NCBI GenBank assembly: GCA_036873755.1 | Contig: JAVTVY010006829.1 | Coordinates: forward strand, 1 to 64,000 | Direction of reading: 5' to 3' | From: Hanleya hanleyi | Taxonomy: Eukaryota; Mollusca; Polyplacophora; Lepidopleurida; Hanleyidae | Length of the DNA: 64,000 nucleotides | Shown here: positions 43,888-57,022 of the stretch, piece by piece | Numbering within the stretch: position 1 is the first letter of the stretch | Layout: the number at the start of each line of letters is the position of its first letter | Position numbers and translations under genes: made by a program | Notes under the pieces: generated by a model | The model's input: only the letters and a program-made list of their open reading frames with translations | Told to the model about the DNA's origin: nothing | The model's database searches: none

Positions 43888-45145
43888 TTGCTTTTAAAAG
43901 ACCCTTCTGCAATATGCCAGCACACCGGGGTCAAGAAAACTTCACTAGCAACATCCTACATTCCACACGACAATTCACTCCAACGGATTATATATGACCT
44001 GCAGGTCATCATCAATGGCAAGGAAATCTTCAAGAAAATATATGAGAATAAACGCCTCCTTCCCCAATACCATTTAATCCAACAGATAGTATCAATCAGA
44101 TTACCCAACGAACAAAATTACACCACCTCATGCAACAAACATCGGTGCGAGCTATGCTGTGACATCACCTCTGACATGATCACAAAGGTACTTCTTCGTG
44201 TACCAAATTCTCAAATTTGGCGAGACATATCGCATGCTGATAGCAAAATACGAACGTAGCGTGCAAGATCTATGGCGCTACGTTTCGTAACTTGTGTCTA
44301 ATTCCGCTTAACCCGGGGCTAGGGGCCGTATGAACCCATGTACTTCAAGATCCTCATGGTACTCATATGAACAGTCACAATCAAAGCGTGACTGAGATAC
44401 ATCATTCTTTAGATGACGACTTCACAACGAATATTATGGATTAAGAATACTGATCAGCGATACGGATTTGATATTTTTGGAACATCATGATGTCTTGCCG
44501 GCATCATTGAAAACTGTTGACCGCTTCTCTCTTGCAGGAAACAAGCCTATGTTTATGTATACTATGATTGTCTTTTTGAATTTGGTGCTAATACTGTTAT
44601 ATGGAATATGGAATAGGTCTTTGGATTATGGACGCGGATATTCTCTAACGGGCGACGGCTGAATTATGAATGACGGACTAGACGCTTGTAATTTTACCCT
44701 GTGTATGCCTGGATTCTGCTGGTGGACAAGTTGTCCCCGAGGCCGGGCCCCTGCACACCCAACACTCATAATGGATACAACACAAAGAAATAATATTAAG
44801 ACAGACCCGAGGAACCTTAGTGCAGGTTTCTCGGCCGAGTCTCTAATAGTTCGAAATGCACTGAGACCTTTTTCAATCCAAATGACAGATATATTTCTGA
44901 CAGCAAAGCAAGGCCACGACATCAAACCTTGTAATATTGCGCTTGATGATTGTTTAGCACCGAATTCTACATGTAATAATTTCAAAATTTCTAAGTGTGG
45001 ACATCGTGGATGTCTCACGTGTCCACTCTTTAATGCTTCAGCTTCATTTAGTTCCGCGTTAACTGGTAACTCATATTCTGTTAACTCGTATGTTGATCTT
45101 AGTTGTTCTACTACAAACTGTATTTATTTAGTTTCCTGTAAATAT
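43888..45145 (+). pseudogene. PLE linker, RT end, 3' module and next-copy start, unit 4
   Basis: Linker frame 43,888-44,259, membrane frame 44,468-44,662 and second linker frame 44,666-45,190, nearly identical to unit 3. Confidence 0.6.
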
Positions 45146-48139
45146 CTTTTCAATATGTGCACGTTTCTGGTGAGAGAGAGAGAGAATTAAGATTTAACCT
45201 CGCGTGCAGCAATATTTCAGCTATATAGCGACAATCAAACAAAATTCTACGTATTTCAACAAAAACAAGTCAACAACCCAGCAATCCAGAAGTAATCAAC
45301 ACAACACACCAAGAACATGCATATACACTAAAACTTATGCAACAAATCGATTTCTCTCAAATAACTTTACCCGACTAAAAAAATCTTGTAAAGTACCTGC
45401 CTGATAAAAAGAATCGCTTACAATCTTAAAATCATTACAGTCGATCAGAATATGTTTCACTGTGAACTCTTCGTGGCATGGAATACATCTTGAGACTGGT
45501 TCCTTTTTCGTAAATGTTCGTGAATTAATCGGGTATTACAAGCGTCTAATCCGTCATCCATAATTCAGCCGTCGGCCATTAGAGAATATCCGCGTCCATA
45601 ATCCAAAGACCTATTCCATATTCCATATAACAGTATTAGCACCAAATTCAAAAAGACAATCATAGTATACATAAACATAGGCTTGTTTCCTGCAAGAGAG
45701 AAGCGGTCAACAGTTTTCAATGATGCCGGCAAGACATCATGATGTTCCAAAAATATCAAATCCGTATCGCTGATCAGTATTCTTAATCCATAATATTCGT
45801 TGTAAAGTCGTCATCTAAAGAATGATGTATCTCAGTCACGCTTTGATTGTGACTGTTCATATGAGTACCATGAGGATCTTGAAGTACATGGGTTCATACG
45901 GCCCCTAGCCCCGGGTTAAGCGGAATTAGACACAAGTTACGAAACGTAGCGCCATAGATCTTGCACGCTACGTTCGTATTTTTTTTATCAGCATGCGATA
46001 TGTATCGCCAAATTTGAGAAACTTTGAGTGGAGGCGTTTGGTGGAATAGCCCTGTTTTATAAGTTTCTGTAACAATGTTTTGTGACGTTGATTAAAATCG
46101 TCACATTTAACACAGGATCTAGCAAATGCTACTAAGCGAGATATGTATACGCCATATGCAGGTCCCACTGGAATATTACTGTCCAGAAAGGGATAGTTTA
46201 CGATATCGAAATTGTAATCATCTCTTTTGTCATAAAGTCGACGAGAGAGAATGCCCGCTTCATTTTTATAGAGATATAGATCTAAATATGATGTGCCTGT
46301 AGGGCTATCTGTAGTTTCCTTCAAATCCAGTGAAGGTGGATATATATCCTTCACTGCGTCATTTATATAGCGATTATCCACAGCGAGAAGATCGTCTATA
46401 TAGCGTTTGGTGAATGAGAAGGAACGGGCTTTGAATGGATCGGTTTTTGAAAGCGCCTGCATATAGTCATATTCATAAGAGAACAGATACAGGTCAGCCA
46501 ACTGGGGTGCACAATTAATACCCATTGGAATACCTATATGCTGCTGATATATTGTGCTGCCAAATTTCACATAGATATTTTTAATGAGAAATTCAAGCAA
46601 CTCTATAAACAAAGAAACATCCCATGAATGATATCTCTTGTATGTAGTAGAGCTAAAGAATGCTTTATGGCTTCCGACATTAATATATCTACGTTCAGTT
46701 TTCTTGAACACAGATACTGTTAATGAACTTAGACGGTCAATAAGGTCCTGATGAGGGATTGTAGTATAGAGAGTCGAGAAATCCCATGTGGATACATGTC
46801 TGTACGGTATGTGACCTTTAGCATCAAGTTCTTCCGTAAGACATTTTGAGTTTTTCAATATCCACATACATTCAACGCCAGAGTTCTTAGAAATACTGGC
46901 GCAATACCTTTCCCAAAATGCTTTTACCTCCTGAAGGGCCCTCGTCAATAGGGTTGAAAGAAGCTTGGTGGTGCAGCTTCTAGAACCAGCTATGAATCTA
47001 GATTTGTATGGTGATTTATGCATTTTGGGAGTCCATTATAGTTTTGGTATGTCGTTATGATTGGTTGAAAGACAAATACCTCTTTCCCTGAGAAACTTTT
47101 TGTGATTGTTAAATAAATCTTCCAGAGTAAATGCAGTTTGGGAGTAAGTAGACGTATTTGATGAAGATATGTCTACACTCAATTCTTTAACCAGCACCTG
47201 GCCGAGTCTACATCGCCTGATCATGGCTTGATCGAAACGTTTCTGGTTACTCATATGAACATATCCCACAGTTTTATGAAACTCATGAAGTTTGTTATTA
47301 TCTACAGCATCCCATAAAGATTGAAACAGCTTTCTCACATAAACACAGATAGAGGGTCTGAAATCGCTATATGGGATTCCAACAGGATCAACCTCATTAT
47401 CTATGGCTGCCTTAGTCATTTCATCAGCTTAGTATTTCCTTTGATGCCAACGGGGCTAGGCAACCAACAAAAAATAACACCAATCTGTTGATGACATCTA
47501 CGGTCATATAATTGTAGACTATTCAAAATGGTGGGATGAGTTGAAGATCCACTCTCGATCGCTTGAAGGCATGACAGTGAATCTGAGAATATGACATATT
47601 TTCCTCCTATAGTAGACACAATACTTTCTAAAACTAACAACAGAGCTTTGGCTTCGGCGGTGAAAATCGAACTTTCACCCGGAAGTCCACAGGCTTTAGT
47701 TTCGGAACTAAAGATAATAGCACACGCTACTCTATCACCATCTTTAGAACCATGTGTATAAATAGCTTGATGCGATCTGATTTATCTCTCAATAGACCAA
47801 ATTCTTTTGTATACACACGATGGCTCGTGTCTGCCATTTTATATTTCGTCATTATAACAACTACTACTTGTCTGGCTAACTGCCATGGTGAAACTAGTAA
47901 GAGCTTGTTGAGTAAATTTGGCTAAACTTAACACCAGCTGCTACAATGTGTGGTTTCATACGAATTCCAAGAGGTGAAATAATGAAGGTTTTCTTTAAAT
48001 ACAAGTCTAAGTATTGAGGGTTGAAATCACAGTGATATGCAGGATTTAAACGATTAGATCGCAATTTTGTGATATATTTCAGTGCTAGTTTAGTTCTTCG
48101 AAGTTCTAAAGGAGATTCATCTGCCTCGCCATATAAGCT
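45146..48139 (-). mobile_element. I/Nimb-like LINE of unit 4, interrupted by a PLE
   Basis: LINE parts at 45,146-45,535 and 47,199-48,139, with the same flank and break points as in units 2 and 3. Confidence 0.8.
45536..47198 (-). mobile_element. Penelope-like element copy in unit 4, nonsense and frameshift
   Basis: Same insertion. A Tyr codon just before WTPKMH has become a stop near 47,033, and extra T bases near 45,985 change the last residues of the RT. Confidence 0.87.
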
Positions 48140-49520
48140 GCTATTCCTCAACGGTACCTTACTGAACATTGTAGTTCGTCGTTGATGATAACGGGTTTCA
48201 ACTGGTCGTCGGTATTGTCAGAAGCCATAGATTTTTCAGTTCTACTGTGCTTAAGGAATATAATTTTTTGGATGTTTCTTTGTTGACAGAGTTGCTCGAA
48301 TTCTTTATTGATAATATTTATTGAAATTCGGTAACATCATATATCAACATTAAAAAATGATCGAAGCGTAAAAGATCTCTGGCGCTAGGTTTAGTAAATT
48401 CCGCTTAACCTGGGGCCTGGGACAATTTGAACGCCACGTGTTTTACAAATAAACAGTTACAATCAAAGCGTGATTGAGATACATTACACTGTAGAAAAGG
48501 ACTTGGAATTTGGATGAAAGAATACTTGTTCGTGATAAGAATTGTATGAATAGAAACTCATGTTTTCTGGATCATGAAAACCGTTAACCGCTTCTTTCTG
48601 GCAAAAAGTAAACTCTTTTATTTTTTTATTTTAATGGGATGCCTATTCTTTTTGGAATTGATGCTAACAGCCGAACGTAACAGGTCTTTCTATTACTGGA
48701 TGTAGGATCTGGTGATTTCTCGCTGAAATCTTATAACAAGCCACGTCGGAATACCGTATACAAGAACAGAGGTTAAGATGGCTTTTCCAGCTGCCGAACA
48801 GAAGATCTTTGGCTGGGATAAAATGTTTCTATCCGTATACCCCAGAAGACTATTGATAGGGTTTCGCATCCTCCAAAATGAAGGTCCGGGACTATAAGAT
48901 GAATGGCCTATATTTTAAAGCTATGATAACTGACCAATCTCTGTTTGAAGACATTCCTAGAACGCGGTGTTGAAACACGCAACGAATGAAGTCCCTTGTC
49001 AAGCATAAAACGAACGGAACTTCGGTAATACTGCCCGACTTTACAAAATGATATACCCTACATGCCTACAACATGGATCGGTCTATGAATACCACCTTCA
49101 ACCGTTGAGGCAACGCAAAGTACGACAGGAAACGACCTTCTACGTTCGAAACTTTAAGCTGTATCGCCGAATGAGTTGCTCTGTATTGTTCGATCCGATC
49201 GCACATTCGACAGACACGTTTGCCTAGCCCCGGGTTAAGTGGAATTATATACAAGTTACTAAACGTAACGCCTTAGATCTTGCATCCTACGCTCGTATTT
49301 TGCTATCAGCATGCGATATGTATCGCCACATTTGAGAACTTTGATTGGAGGCGCTTGATGGTATATCCCTGTTCTATAAGTTTCTGCAATACTGTTTTGC
49401 GATGTTGATTAAAATCGTCACCTTTCATCCAGGATCTAGCAAATGCTACTAGGCGTGATATGTATACGCCATATACAGGTTCCACTGGAATATTACTGTC
49501 CGTACAGGGATAGTTTACGA

Positions 49521-50970
49521 TGTCGAAATTCTAATCCTCTCTCTTATCTTTGTATAGTATAAAAGAAAGTCCTTCTCTATAGGTCGCTACATAGCTAAAG
49601 TATTGCTGAACGCGACTTTAAACCTTAGTTCTCTCTCTCTCTCTCACTCTCTACTTTTCTATAGTATAATGTATCTAAGTAGCCTTTTGGAAGTGATTTG
49701 TCATGTGAACATCATGGAGATGTAAAACACATGAAATCAAACGACCTTTAGCCTTGACGGCGTCGCTCATTTACAGATTATCCAAATCAAGAATACCGCT
49801 AAAATAGCGTTGTTTGGTGAATGAGAAGGAACGGCTTTAAAATGATCATCCTCTGGTAATTTCTGCATAAAGCCGTATTCATACTAGAACAGATATAGAT
49901 CTTTCAAAAGAGGTGCATATTACCAGTGGAACATCTACATGCTGTTGGTATATCGTGTTGCCAAATTAACATTGATGTTATTATCGAGAAATTCAAGCAA
50001 CTCTATAAACAAAGAAACATTTCATGAATGACATCCCTTGTATGTACTGTCTCGACCACAATGGTTGGTGGGTTGCTAAAAAATCCAAACTTTGACAGCA
50101 CAATGTAGTTCTAGCGAATCATATTGATTCTTGAGTATTTCTTTGAAACGATTCGTGAACCTTGGCGGGATTTTCTTTCTCTTGGGCTTTAGTGGACAAT
50201 TTATCTACATTGGAATTAGAATATTGAACCATTTCAGATTAATCAATTCGACTAAGCGATTTTTCCCTGGAGAAAATTTTGGTGGCAATGATGTCCAATT
50301 TGTACTGTTTGCGACCACATTGTAGCCATTCCTTGTTCCTTCATATACTGTCTGCCTGAAAGAAATATCACTCCTTGGAGTAACATGCACCTTCCAATCA
50401 TTTTAAGAGATTAGTGTGAACGCCTCTTGACATAACTACATAGTCACGCTGCTAGGATATATGTTCTTTGGGGTTATAATCAAGGGCTTAAGAAGCCGGA
50501 GTCTGACTTCACAATCAAACCAAACTGTTAAAGAGTTTTTTTCTGTTGTGGTTGAAAAAATAAATTTAATGTGTAGATTTCAATACAACTCTCTGGATAA
50601 TCTAATCTTACCTCTCAACAAAATGCCGCTAGGGCGCGTTCAAATAATGCATCCATGAGGGACTTTTTTACTTCAAGCAACTTGTGAGGTCAAGCATGGA
50701 AATTGAAAAATTGAAAGCTGCTGTGCTTTCACTGTCACATGTTGGTTGAGTTCCATCAAATATATTATGTAAAAACTGTAACTCATTATCCAAGATCCTC
50801 AGATAGCCATGTCCATAGAACACTTGCGGCAGAAGATGGATCGTGTATTTGCGTCATGGAGTGTTCACATCATGCGCTTGAAGTAATTTTCTGAAATAAT
50901 GTGGCAATAGACTAATTTAGGAAAACCTTGAGATAAGCATTCTATAGCGTTATACGTCATGTTTTCAGTC
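49521..50970 (+). repeat. Tandem array unit 5, partial
   Basis: Matches the first 1.45 kb of the other units and then loses similarity near 50,960. It shares with unit 1, against units 2-4, the stretches CATAACTACATAGTC and GATAGCCATGTCCATAGAAC. Confidence 0.85.
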
Positions 50971-51854
50971 AATACGCAATCTTCGTGGGATCTCAGTATA
51001 TTCAGCGGAACTTAGCCCCTCACATAGAACGCACAACTCCCCATCCGTGGGGAGCGTATGGCGATCAAGTAGTGACCCGACTACGAAATAGTGCCTTTGG
51101 TAATCGAGCGATCCGATTGCATTTTATTGTGAAATGAAGTTAATTTTAACCAAAGGAACATAATTCATTCAAATTATAGAAAACTATTTCTATGATTAGT
51201 TGAATAATAGCAATCTATCTCCAGAACTCAGCAACTGGGTTAATTTCCGCCAATACGGAAATAGACGAATGTGAGATTGGTTCCGCCGAAAATTAACTAT
51301 GCGCTTGATAAGATAAGATTCTTTATTGTACTGAGCACAATTGGGACAGAGTACAAAACACATAAAAAGTAGACCAAATAAGAAAGTAAACAAACAGGTG
51401 CGACGCTTCCGTCTCCGCTCCTAGAAATCCACTAGGCCAGAGGTTACTTTCGCACCTGAAGTGAGTTCTGGGGCTAGATTGGTTATACGTCCATTTGCGT
51501 ACTCTTCGCCATCCATAAGATCCATGCGAATCGTGTGTCTCCATTATCGCGGAGCGATATCCGGTACTTTACCGTATTCTGTTCGGCCTTCATCCGGCGG
51601 AGAACAGATTCGAGAAATCTGGTAAATTATAGGTTTTCATACCACTTCGGAAATAGATATTGCCAGGGCTTATAAAAATATAAGTATGAATAACTTTTGC
51701 ATCATCCAAGCAATGTGGTAGATCTGTAATTTTGAACAAGTAGGACATCACATGACTCGAAAATGGCGGGTTACGTTGGGGTTACGTCGGCAGACTTTAG
51801 CTGATTGGCTGACGAAGTCACGTGGTATTGATTTCTGGAAATTCCCTTTTGCAG
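50971..51854. other. Spacer with a possible retroelement tail
   Basis: No firm gene. On the minus strand a short frame (51,544-51,323) is followed by AATAAAGAATC and a TCTTATCTTATC tail at about 51,305-51,325, which resembles the 3' end of a retroposed sequence or transcript. Its identity is unknown. Confidence 0.4.
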
Positions 51855-53231
51855 TACAAGCGTCTAGTCCGTCATTGATAATTCAGCCGTCGTCCATTAA
51901 AGAATATCCGCGTCCATAATCCAAAGACCTATTCCATATCCATATAACAGTATTAGCACCAAATTCAAAGAAGACAATCATAGTATACATAAACATAGGC
52001 TAGTTTCCTGCAGGAGAGAAGCGGTCAACAGTTTTCAATGATGCCGACAAGACATCATGATGTTCCAAAAATATAAAATCCGTATCGCTGATCAGTATTC
52101 TTAATCCATAATAATCGTTCTAAAGTCGTTATCTAGAGAATGATGTATCTCAGTCACGCTTTGATTGTGGCTGTTCATATGAGCACCATGAGGATCTTGA
52201 AGTACATAGGTTCATACGGCCCCTAGCCCCGGGTTAAGCGGAATTAGACACAAGTTACGAAACGTAACGCCATAGATCTTGCACGCTACGTTCGTATTTT
52301 GCTATCAGCATGCGATATGTATCGCCAAATTTGAGAAACTTTGAGTGAGGCGCTTGGAGGAATAGCCCTGTTTTATAAGTTTCTGCAACAATGTTTTGTG
52401 ACGTTGATTGAAATCGTCACAGTTAACACAGGATCTAGCAAATGCTACTAGGCGAGATATGTATACGCCATATGCAGGTCCCACTGGAATATTACTGTCC
52501 AGAAAGGGATAGTTTACCATGTCGAAATTGTAATCATCTCTTTTGTCATAAAGTCGACGAGAGAGAATGCCCGCTTCATTTTTATAGAGATATAGATCTA
52601 AATATGATGTGCCTGTAGGGCTATCTGTAGTTTCCTTCAAATCCAGTGAAGGTGGATATATATCCTTCACTGCGTCATTTATATAGCGATTATCCACAGC
52701 GAGAAGATCGTCTATATAGCGTTTGGTGAATGAGAAGGAACGGGCTTTGACTGGATCGGTTTTTGAAAGCGCCTGCATATAGTCATATTCATAAGAGAAC
52801 AGATACAGGTCAGCCAACAGGGGTGCGCAATTAGTACCCATTGGAATACCTATATGCTGTTGATATATTGTGTTGCCAAATTTCACATAGATATTTTTAA
52901 TGAGAAATTCAAGCAACTCTATAAACAAAGAAACATCCCATGAATGATATCTCTTGTATGTAGTAGAGCTAAAGAATGCTTTATGGCTTCCGACTTTAAT
53001 ATATCTACGATCAGTTTTCTTGAACACAGATACTATTAATGAACTTAGACGGTCAATAAGGTCCTGATGAGGGATTGTAGTATAGAGAGTCGAGAAATCC
53101 CATGTGGATACATGTCTGTACGGTATGTGACCTTTAGCATCAAGTTCCTCCGTAAGACATTTTGAGTTTTTTAATATCCACATACATTCAACGCCAGAGT
53201 TTTTAGAAATAGTGGCGCAATACCTTCCCCA
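51855..53231 (-). mobile_element. Independent Penelope-like element copy, 5' truncated
   Basis: Begins at the usual PLE end (TACAAGCGTCTAGTCCG) but in flanks unrelated to the array. RT motifs GIPMGTNCAPLLADLYLF and YIDD are present. A one-base loss near 52,347 shifts the last residues, and the 5' junction at 53,231 cuts the RT earlier than in the array copies. Confidence 0.85.
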
Positions 53232-53845
53232 GTTGCTGAAAGTAGGCTGAAAATGGATACACACGATCCCAGGGTCAGTCTTAACGCGTATAGATGACCC
53301 AAATGGTTACAGGTTGGGTATACGTCTTTGAAGTATTTGAATTTGGTGAAGAAGTCAAAGAACATCAAACAAACTATTAACAAAGCAATAACATCGCAAA
53401 ACAAGTTGCAAAGCATAAAGTTGGCCAAACAAGACAGACACAGTAGCATAGAACAGCTAAAGTCAGAAGAAAAATGTAAATGCTGGATAAGATGACTGAA
53501 GGGAAAACAGAATTAGGGGAGAAACTGAATGGAAGCGAGAACTTCGAAGTAAGAGAAACAGAAGAATGCTGATTTAAGAGATGAACTCAGTATTGCAGAA
53601 CAGGACACTGAGAATAAAATCATTGAAACAAGACTAGGTGGTAAGACATTTACACCTGCCACCAGGGAGGCAAGCTTTCATCTACACAATTTTGGTGGAG
53701 CACAAAAACACGTGTCCCAGGCCATCAGGTGAGATCGCGAGAAGAAACACAATATCGAAATATAACGGAACAACAAAAACTGTTGGTCATTTGGTAGACG
53801 ATGAGGTCTCTACTGAAAGTCTCTTCTTAGTGTACGTGAACAAGG
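53232..53845. other. No feature recognised
   Basis: A-rich sequence without a credible frame or repeat; short plus-strand and minus-strand frames show no motif. Confidence 0.4.
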
Positions 53846-55179
53846 AGAGAGAGAGAGATAAGGTTTAACGCCGCGTTCAGCAATATTCCAGTTATATAGC
53901 GACGATCAAACAAACTGCCTAGTATTCTAACAAAAACAAGATAATAACCCAGCAATGCAGAAGGAATCAACACAACACTCCGGAAATCATGAACATACAT
54001 TAAAATTTATACAGCCAGCCGATTTCTCTCAAATAATCTAAAATACAATCTTCTTTTACCCGACTAGAAAGATCTTCTAAAGTAGCTGCTTGATCAAAAG
54101 AATATCTTACAATATTAAAATCTATACAGTCGATCAGAATATGTTTCACTGTGAGATCTTCGTGGCATGGGATACACCATCGGGCTGGTTCCTTTTTTAG
54201 TACATGTTCGTGAGTTAATCGTGTATGGCCGATTCTACATCGCTTGATCATGGCTTGATCGAAACGTTCCTGGCTGCTCAGATGAGTATATCCTACAGGT
54301 TTTTTTGGAAACTCATGAAGTTTGTTATTATCCACAGCATCCCATAAATATTGAAACAGCTTTCTCACATAAGCACAGATAAAGGGTTTGAAATCGCTAT
54401 GTGGGATTCCAACAGGAACACCCTCATTATCTAGGGCTGCCTCAGCAAAACACAACGTCAATCTGTTGATGAAATCTACGGTCGTATAATTGTAGAATTT
54501 TCAAGATGATGGGATGAGTTGAAGTTCCACTCTTAATCGCTCGAAGGCATGACGGTGGATCTGAGAAGATGACATATTTTCCTCCTATATAGTAGATCCA
54601 ATACCATATAAAGTTCACAACAGAGCTTTGAACTTTTACCTGGAAGTCGTCAGGTTTTATTTTGGAACTAAAGATAGTAGCACACGCTACTCTCTCACCG
54701 TTTTCAGAACCACCTGTATAAATGATGCCATATCTATTTGTCTCTCAATAGAACAAATCCTTGTGTATACACAAGATAGTTCGTGTCTGCTTTTTTATAT
54801 TTCATCATTGTAATATCTACCTCTGGTCTGGCTAATTGCTATGGTGAAACTGTAAGAGCTTGTTAGGTAAAATTTGACTATGCTCAATACCAGCTGCTAC
54901 AATGTGTGGTTTCATACGAATTCCAAGAGTTGGAATAGCGGAGGGTTTCGTTAAATACAAATCCATGTGTTGAGGGTTGAAAGGATTTGAACGATTAGAT
55001 CGCAATTTTGTGATATATTGCAGTGCTAGTTTAATTCTGCGAAGTTCCGAAGGGGATTCATCTGCTTCGACATTTAAGCTTTCTTTAGGTGATGTTCTGA
55101 ACGCTTCGATGCAAAGTCTTAGTCCTTTATGGAGAATAGAATCCAGCTTTGCCAAGTTTGACTTGTTTGCACCGTTGTA
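53846..55179 (-). mobile_element. I/Nimb-like LINE, diverged copy, 3' part
   Basis: Starts with a GA run and the CAGCAATATTCCAG tail. The zinc-knuckle region is readable (54,461-54,000, with CIPCHEDLTVKHILIDC), RNase H is badly decayed (54,460-54,640), and the thumb is at 55,218-54,832. It continues at 58,796 after an L1-type insertion. Confidence 0.8.
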
Positions 55180-55195
55180 AACAATAGAGCATAAT
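55180..55195 (+). repeat. Target-site duplication, left copy
   Basis: AACAATAGAGCATAAT, repeated exactly at 58,780-58,795; in the homologous LINE at 16.04 kb the site occurs once. Confidence 0.85.
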
Positions 55196-55500
55196 GTAAC
55201 TTTCTGATGATGAGACAAGGTACCAGTTTTTCAACTGAGTAAAAATGCTCGGCGCGGGTGTAAGGTCACCCATGAATATTCATTGTCGATCTAAATTGTC
55301 AATTGTTCTCCTATTTTGCATACAGCTATCCTTTCTATTTTTGTTAGACATCGAATACGCAATTTCAAAACCTTTCTGTTGCAGTGGGTGATTTGTACTT
55401 GAACAAGTGTTGAACTGTACCATTCACCCAGTCCAGAACAAAATAAGCTCAAATTTGAAAATATGTGCTATCATATGCACGTGCGGCATGGGATAAAATA

Positions 55501-56184
55501 ATGTCTGACACAGTCGACATAGTTTCTATGAACTGCCGGGGGTTGGCTGAGCCCAGCAAGCGTAGAGATGTATTTCACTACTTTCGGAAAAAACCCCATT
55601 TCTCAATCATCTGTCTACAGGACACCCACACTGATCCAAAACTCGAGAAAGTAATACAAAGGGAGTGGGGTCAAGACGCCTGGATAAGCCCCTTTAGATC
55701 GAACTCACGAGGAGTCATAATTCTAATAAATAATAATTTTGATTATAAAGTGAACCAAGTGATAAAGGATCCACTGGGAAACTATCTGATTCTGAGCATA
55801 GACATACACGACACAACCGTAACCTTAGTAAATCTATACGGTCCGAATACTGACAAACCTGCCTTCTATACAAAGTTGGAGAAAATGATCAGAGATATCG
55901 ATAACCCATCGATAATAATGTGCGGAGATTGGAACCTCGTTCTTGATCCGAATATAGATTCCGAGAATTACAAAAATTTAAATAACCCAAATGCCAGAAA
56001 GTTTGTTTTAGAATTGATGGAAAATCGAGACCTTGTTGATCCCTGGAGAATACTGCATGATGACGAAAGAAAGTACACTTGCCGCAGGAAAGAGCCACGG
56101 CAACAAGCCAGACTTGACTTTTTCGTAACCAGCACAGAAATATTACCTGGATACAAAACCGACCACTCGGCAATATCATTCGTC
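55501..56184 (+). pseudogene. L1/Tx1 apurinic endonuclease domain
   Basis: The ATG at 55,501 opens a frame with MNCRGLAEPSKRRDVF, ICLQDTHT, MCGDWNLVLDP and KTDHSAIS, the Asn, acidic, Asp-Asn and Asp-His motifs of the exonuclease-endonuclease-phosphatase fold. The domain would nick target DNA to start reverse transcription. It is nearly complete, but the frame then runs into a PLE fragment and ends at 56,214. Confidence 0.8.
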
Positions 56185-56362
56185 TACGGATTTGATATTT
56201 TTGGAACATCATGATGTCTTGCCGGCATCATTGAAAACTGGCCTATGTTTATGTATACTTTGAATTTGATGCTAATACTGTTATATGGAATATGGAATAG
56301 GTCTTTGGATTATGGAGGCGGATATTCTCTAATGGACGACGGCTGAATTATGAATGACGGAC
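56185..56362 (+). mobile_element. PLE 3' fragment inside the L1, plus orientation
   Basis: Runs from TACGGATTTGATATTTTTGG to GAATGACGGAC, with two small internal deletions compared with 20,278-20,490. Both ends are truncated relative to the usual module. Confidence 0.8.
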
Positions 56363-56456
56363 GATATATAGGGGAAAATATTAGACTGATATATGACTTG
56401 ATGTTTGAGACCAGGGAACGGAAAATTCCGGTTATCGATTCGATACATGGAATTTT

Positions 56457-56830
56457 ATGAATAATGTAATCAAAACCCTGAATTTTGGAGAAAACATTCA
56501 AAAATGGATCAAGACATTTTATAGTAACATTCAAACCTGTATAATGCAAAACGGTCACCTGTCGATTGCTTTCAAAGTTGAGCGGGGTTGCAGACAAGGA
56601 GATCTCATATCACCATATCTAATTTCGCTGTGCGCTGAAGTGTTGGGTCGCATGATAAGAGAAAACCAGAATATTCGGGGCATAAAAATTGGGCAAACGG
56701 AATATAAAATAAGCAAATACGCAGATGATACTCAGCAAACCCTTGACGGATCAGCGGCGTCCTTGATTGCAGCGCTAAATTGTATCAAGAAGTTTTATTA
56801 TCTCTCGAGGCTGAAAATAAATGTAGAGAA
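56457..56830 (+). pseudogene. L1/Tx1 reverse transcriptase, central part
   Basis: The frame encodes IQKWIKTFYSNIQ, GCRQGDLISPYLI and the catalytic YADDTQ, typical of L1/Tx1 palms. The N-terminal fingers are missing upstream, and the frame is cut by a PLE fragment after KINVEN. Confidence 0.8.
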
Positions 56831-57022
56831 TTACAAGCGTCTAGTCCGTCATTCATAATCCAGCCGTCGTCCATTAGAGAATATCCGCGTCCATAATCCA
56901 AAGACCTATTCCATTTTCCATATAACAGTATTAGGACCAAATTCAAAAAGACAATCATAGTATACATAAACATAGGCTTGTTTCCTGCAAGAGAGAAGCG
57001 GTCAACAGTTTTCATTGATGCC
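56831..57022 (-). mobile_element. PLE 3' fragment inside the L1, minus orientation
   Basis: Starts with TTACAAGCGTCTAGTCCGTC and ends at TTTCATTGATGCC, so it is the end of the PLE module in inverse orientation to the copy at 56,185. Confidence 0.8.

Larger units (their letters stand above)
39392..49520 (+). repeat. Tandem array unit 4 (10,129 bp)
   Basis: Equals unit 3 plus a 2,417-bp foldback transposon at 40,146-42,562; subtracting it and its 3-bp duplication gives 7,709 bp, close to unit 3. Confidence 0.9.
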
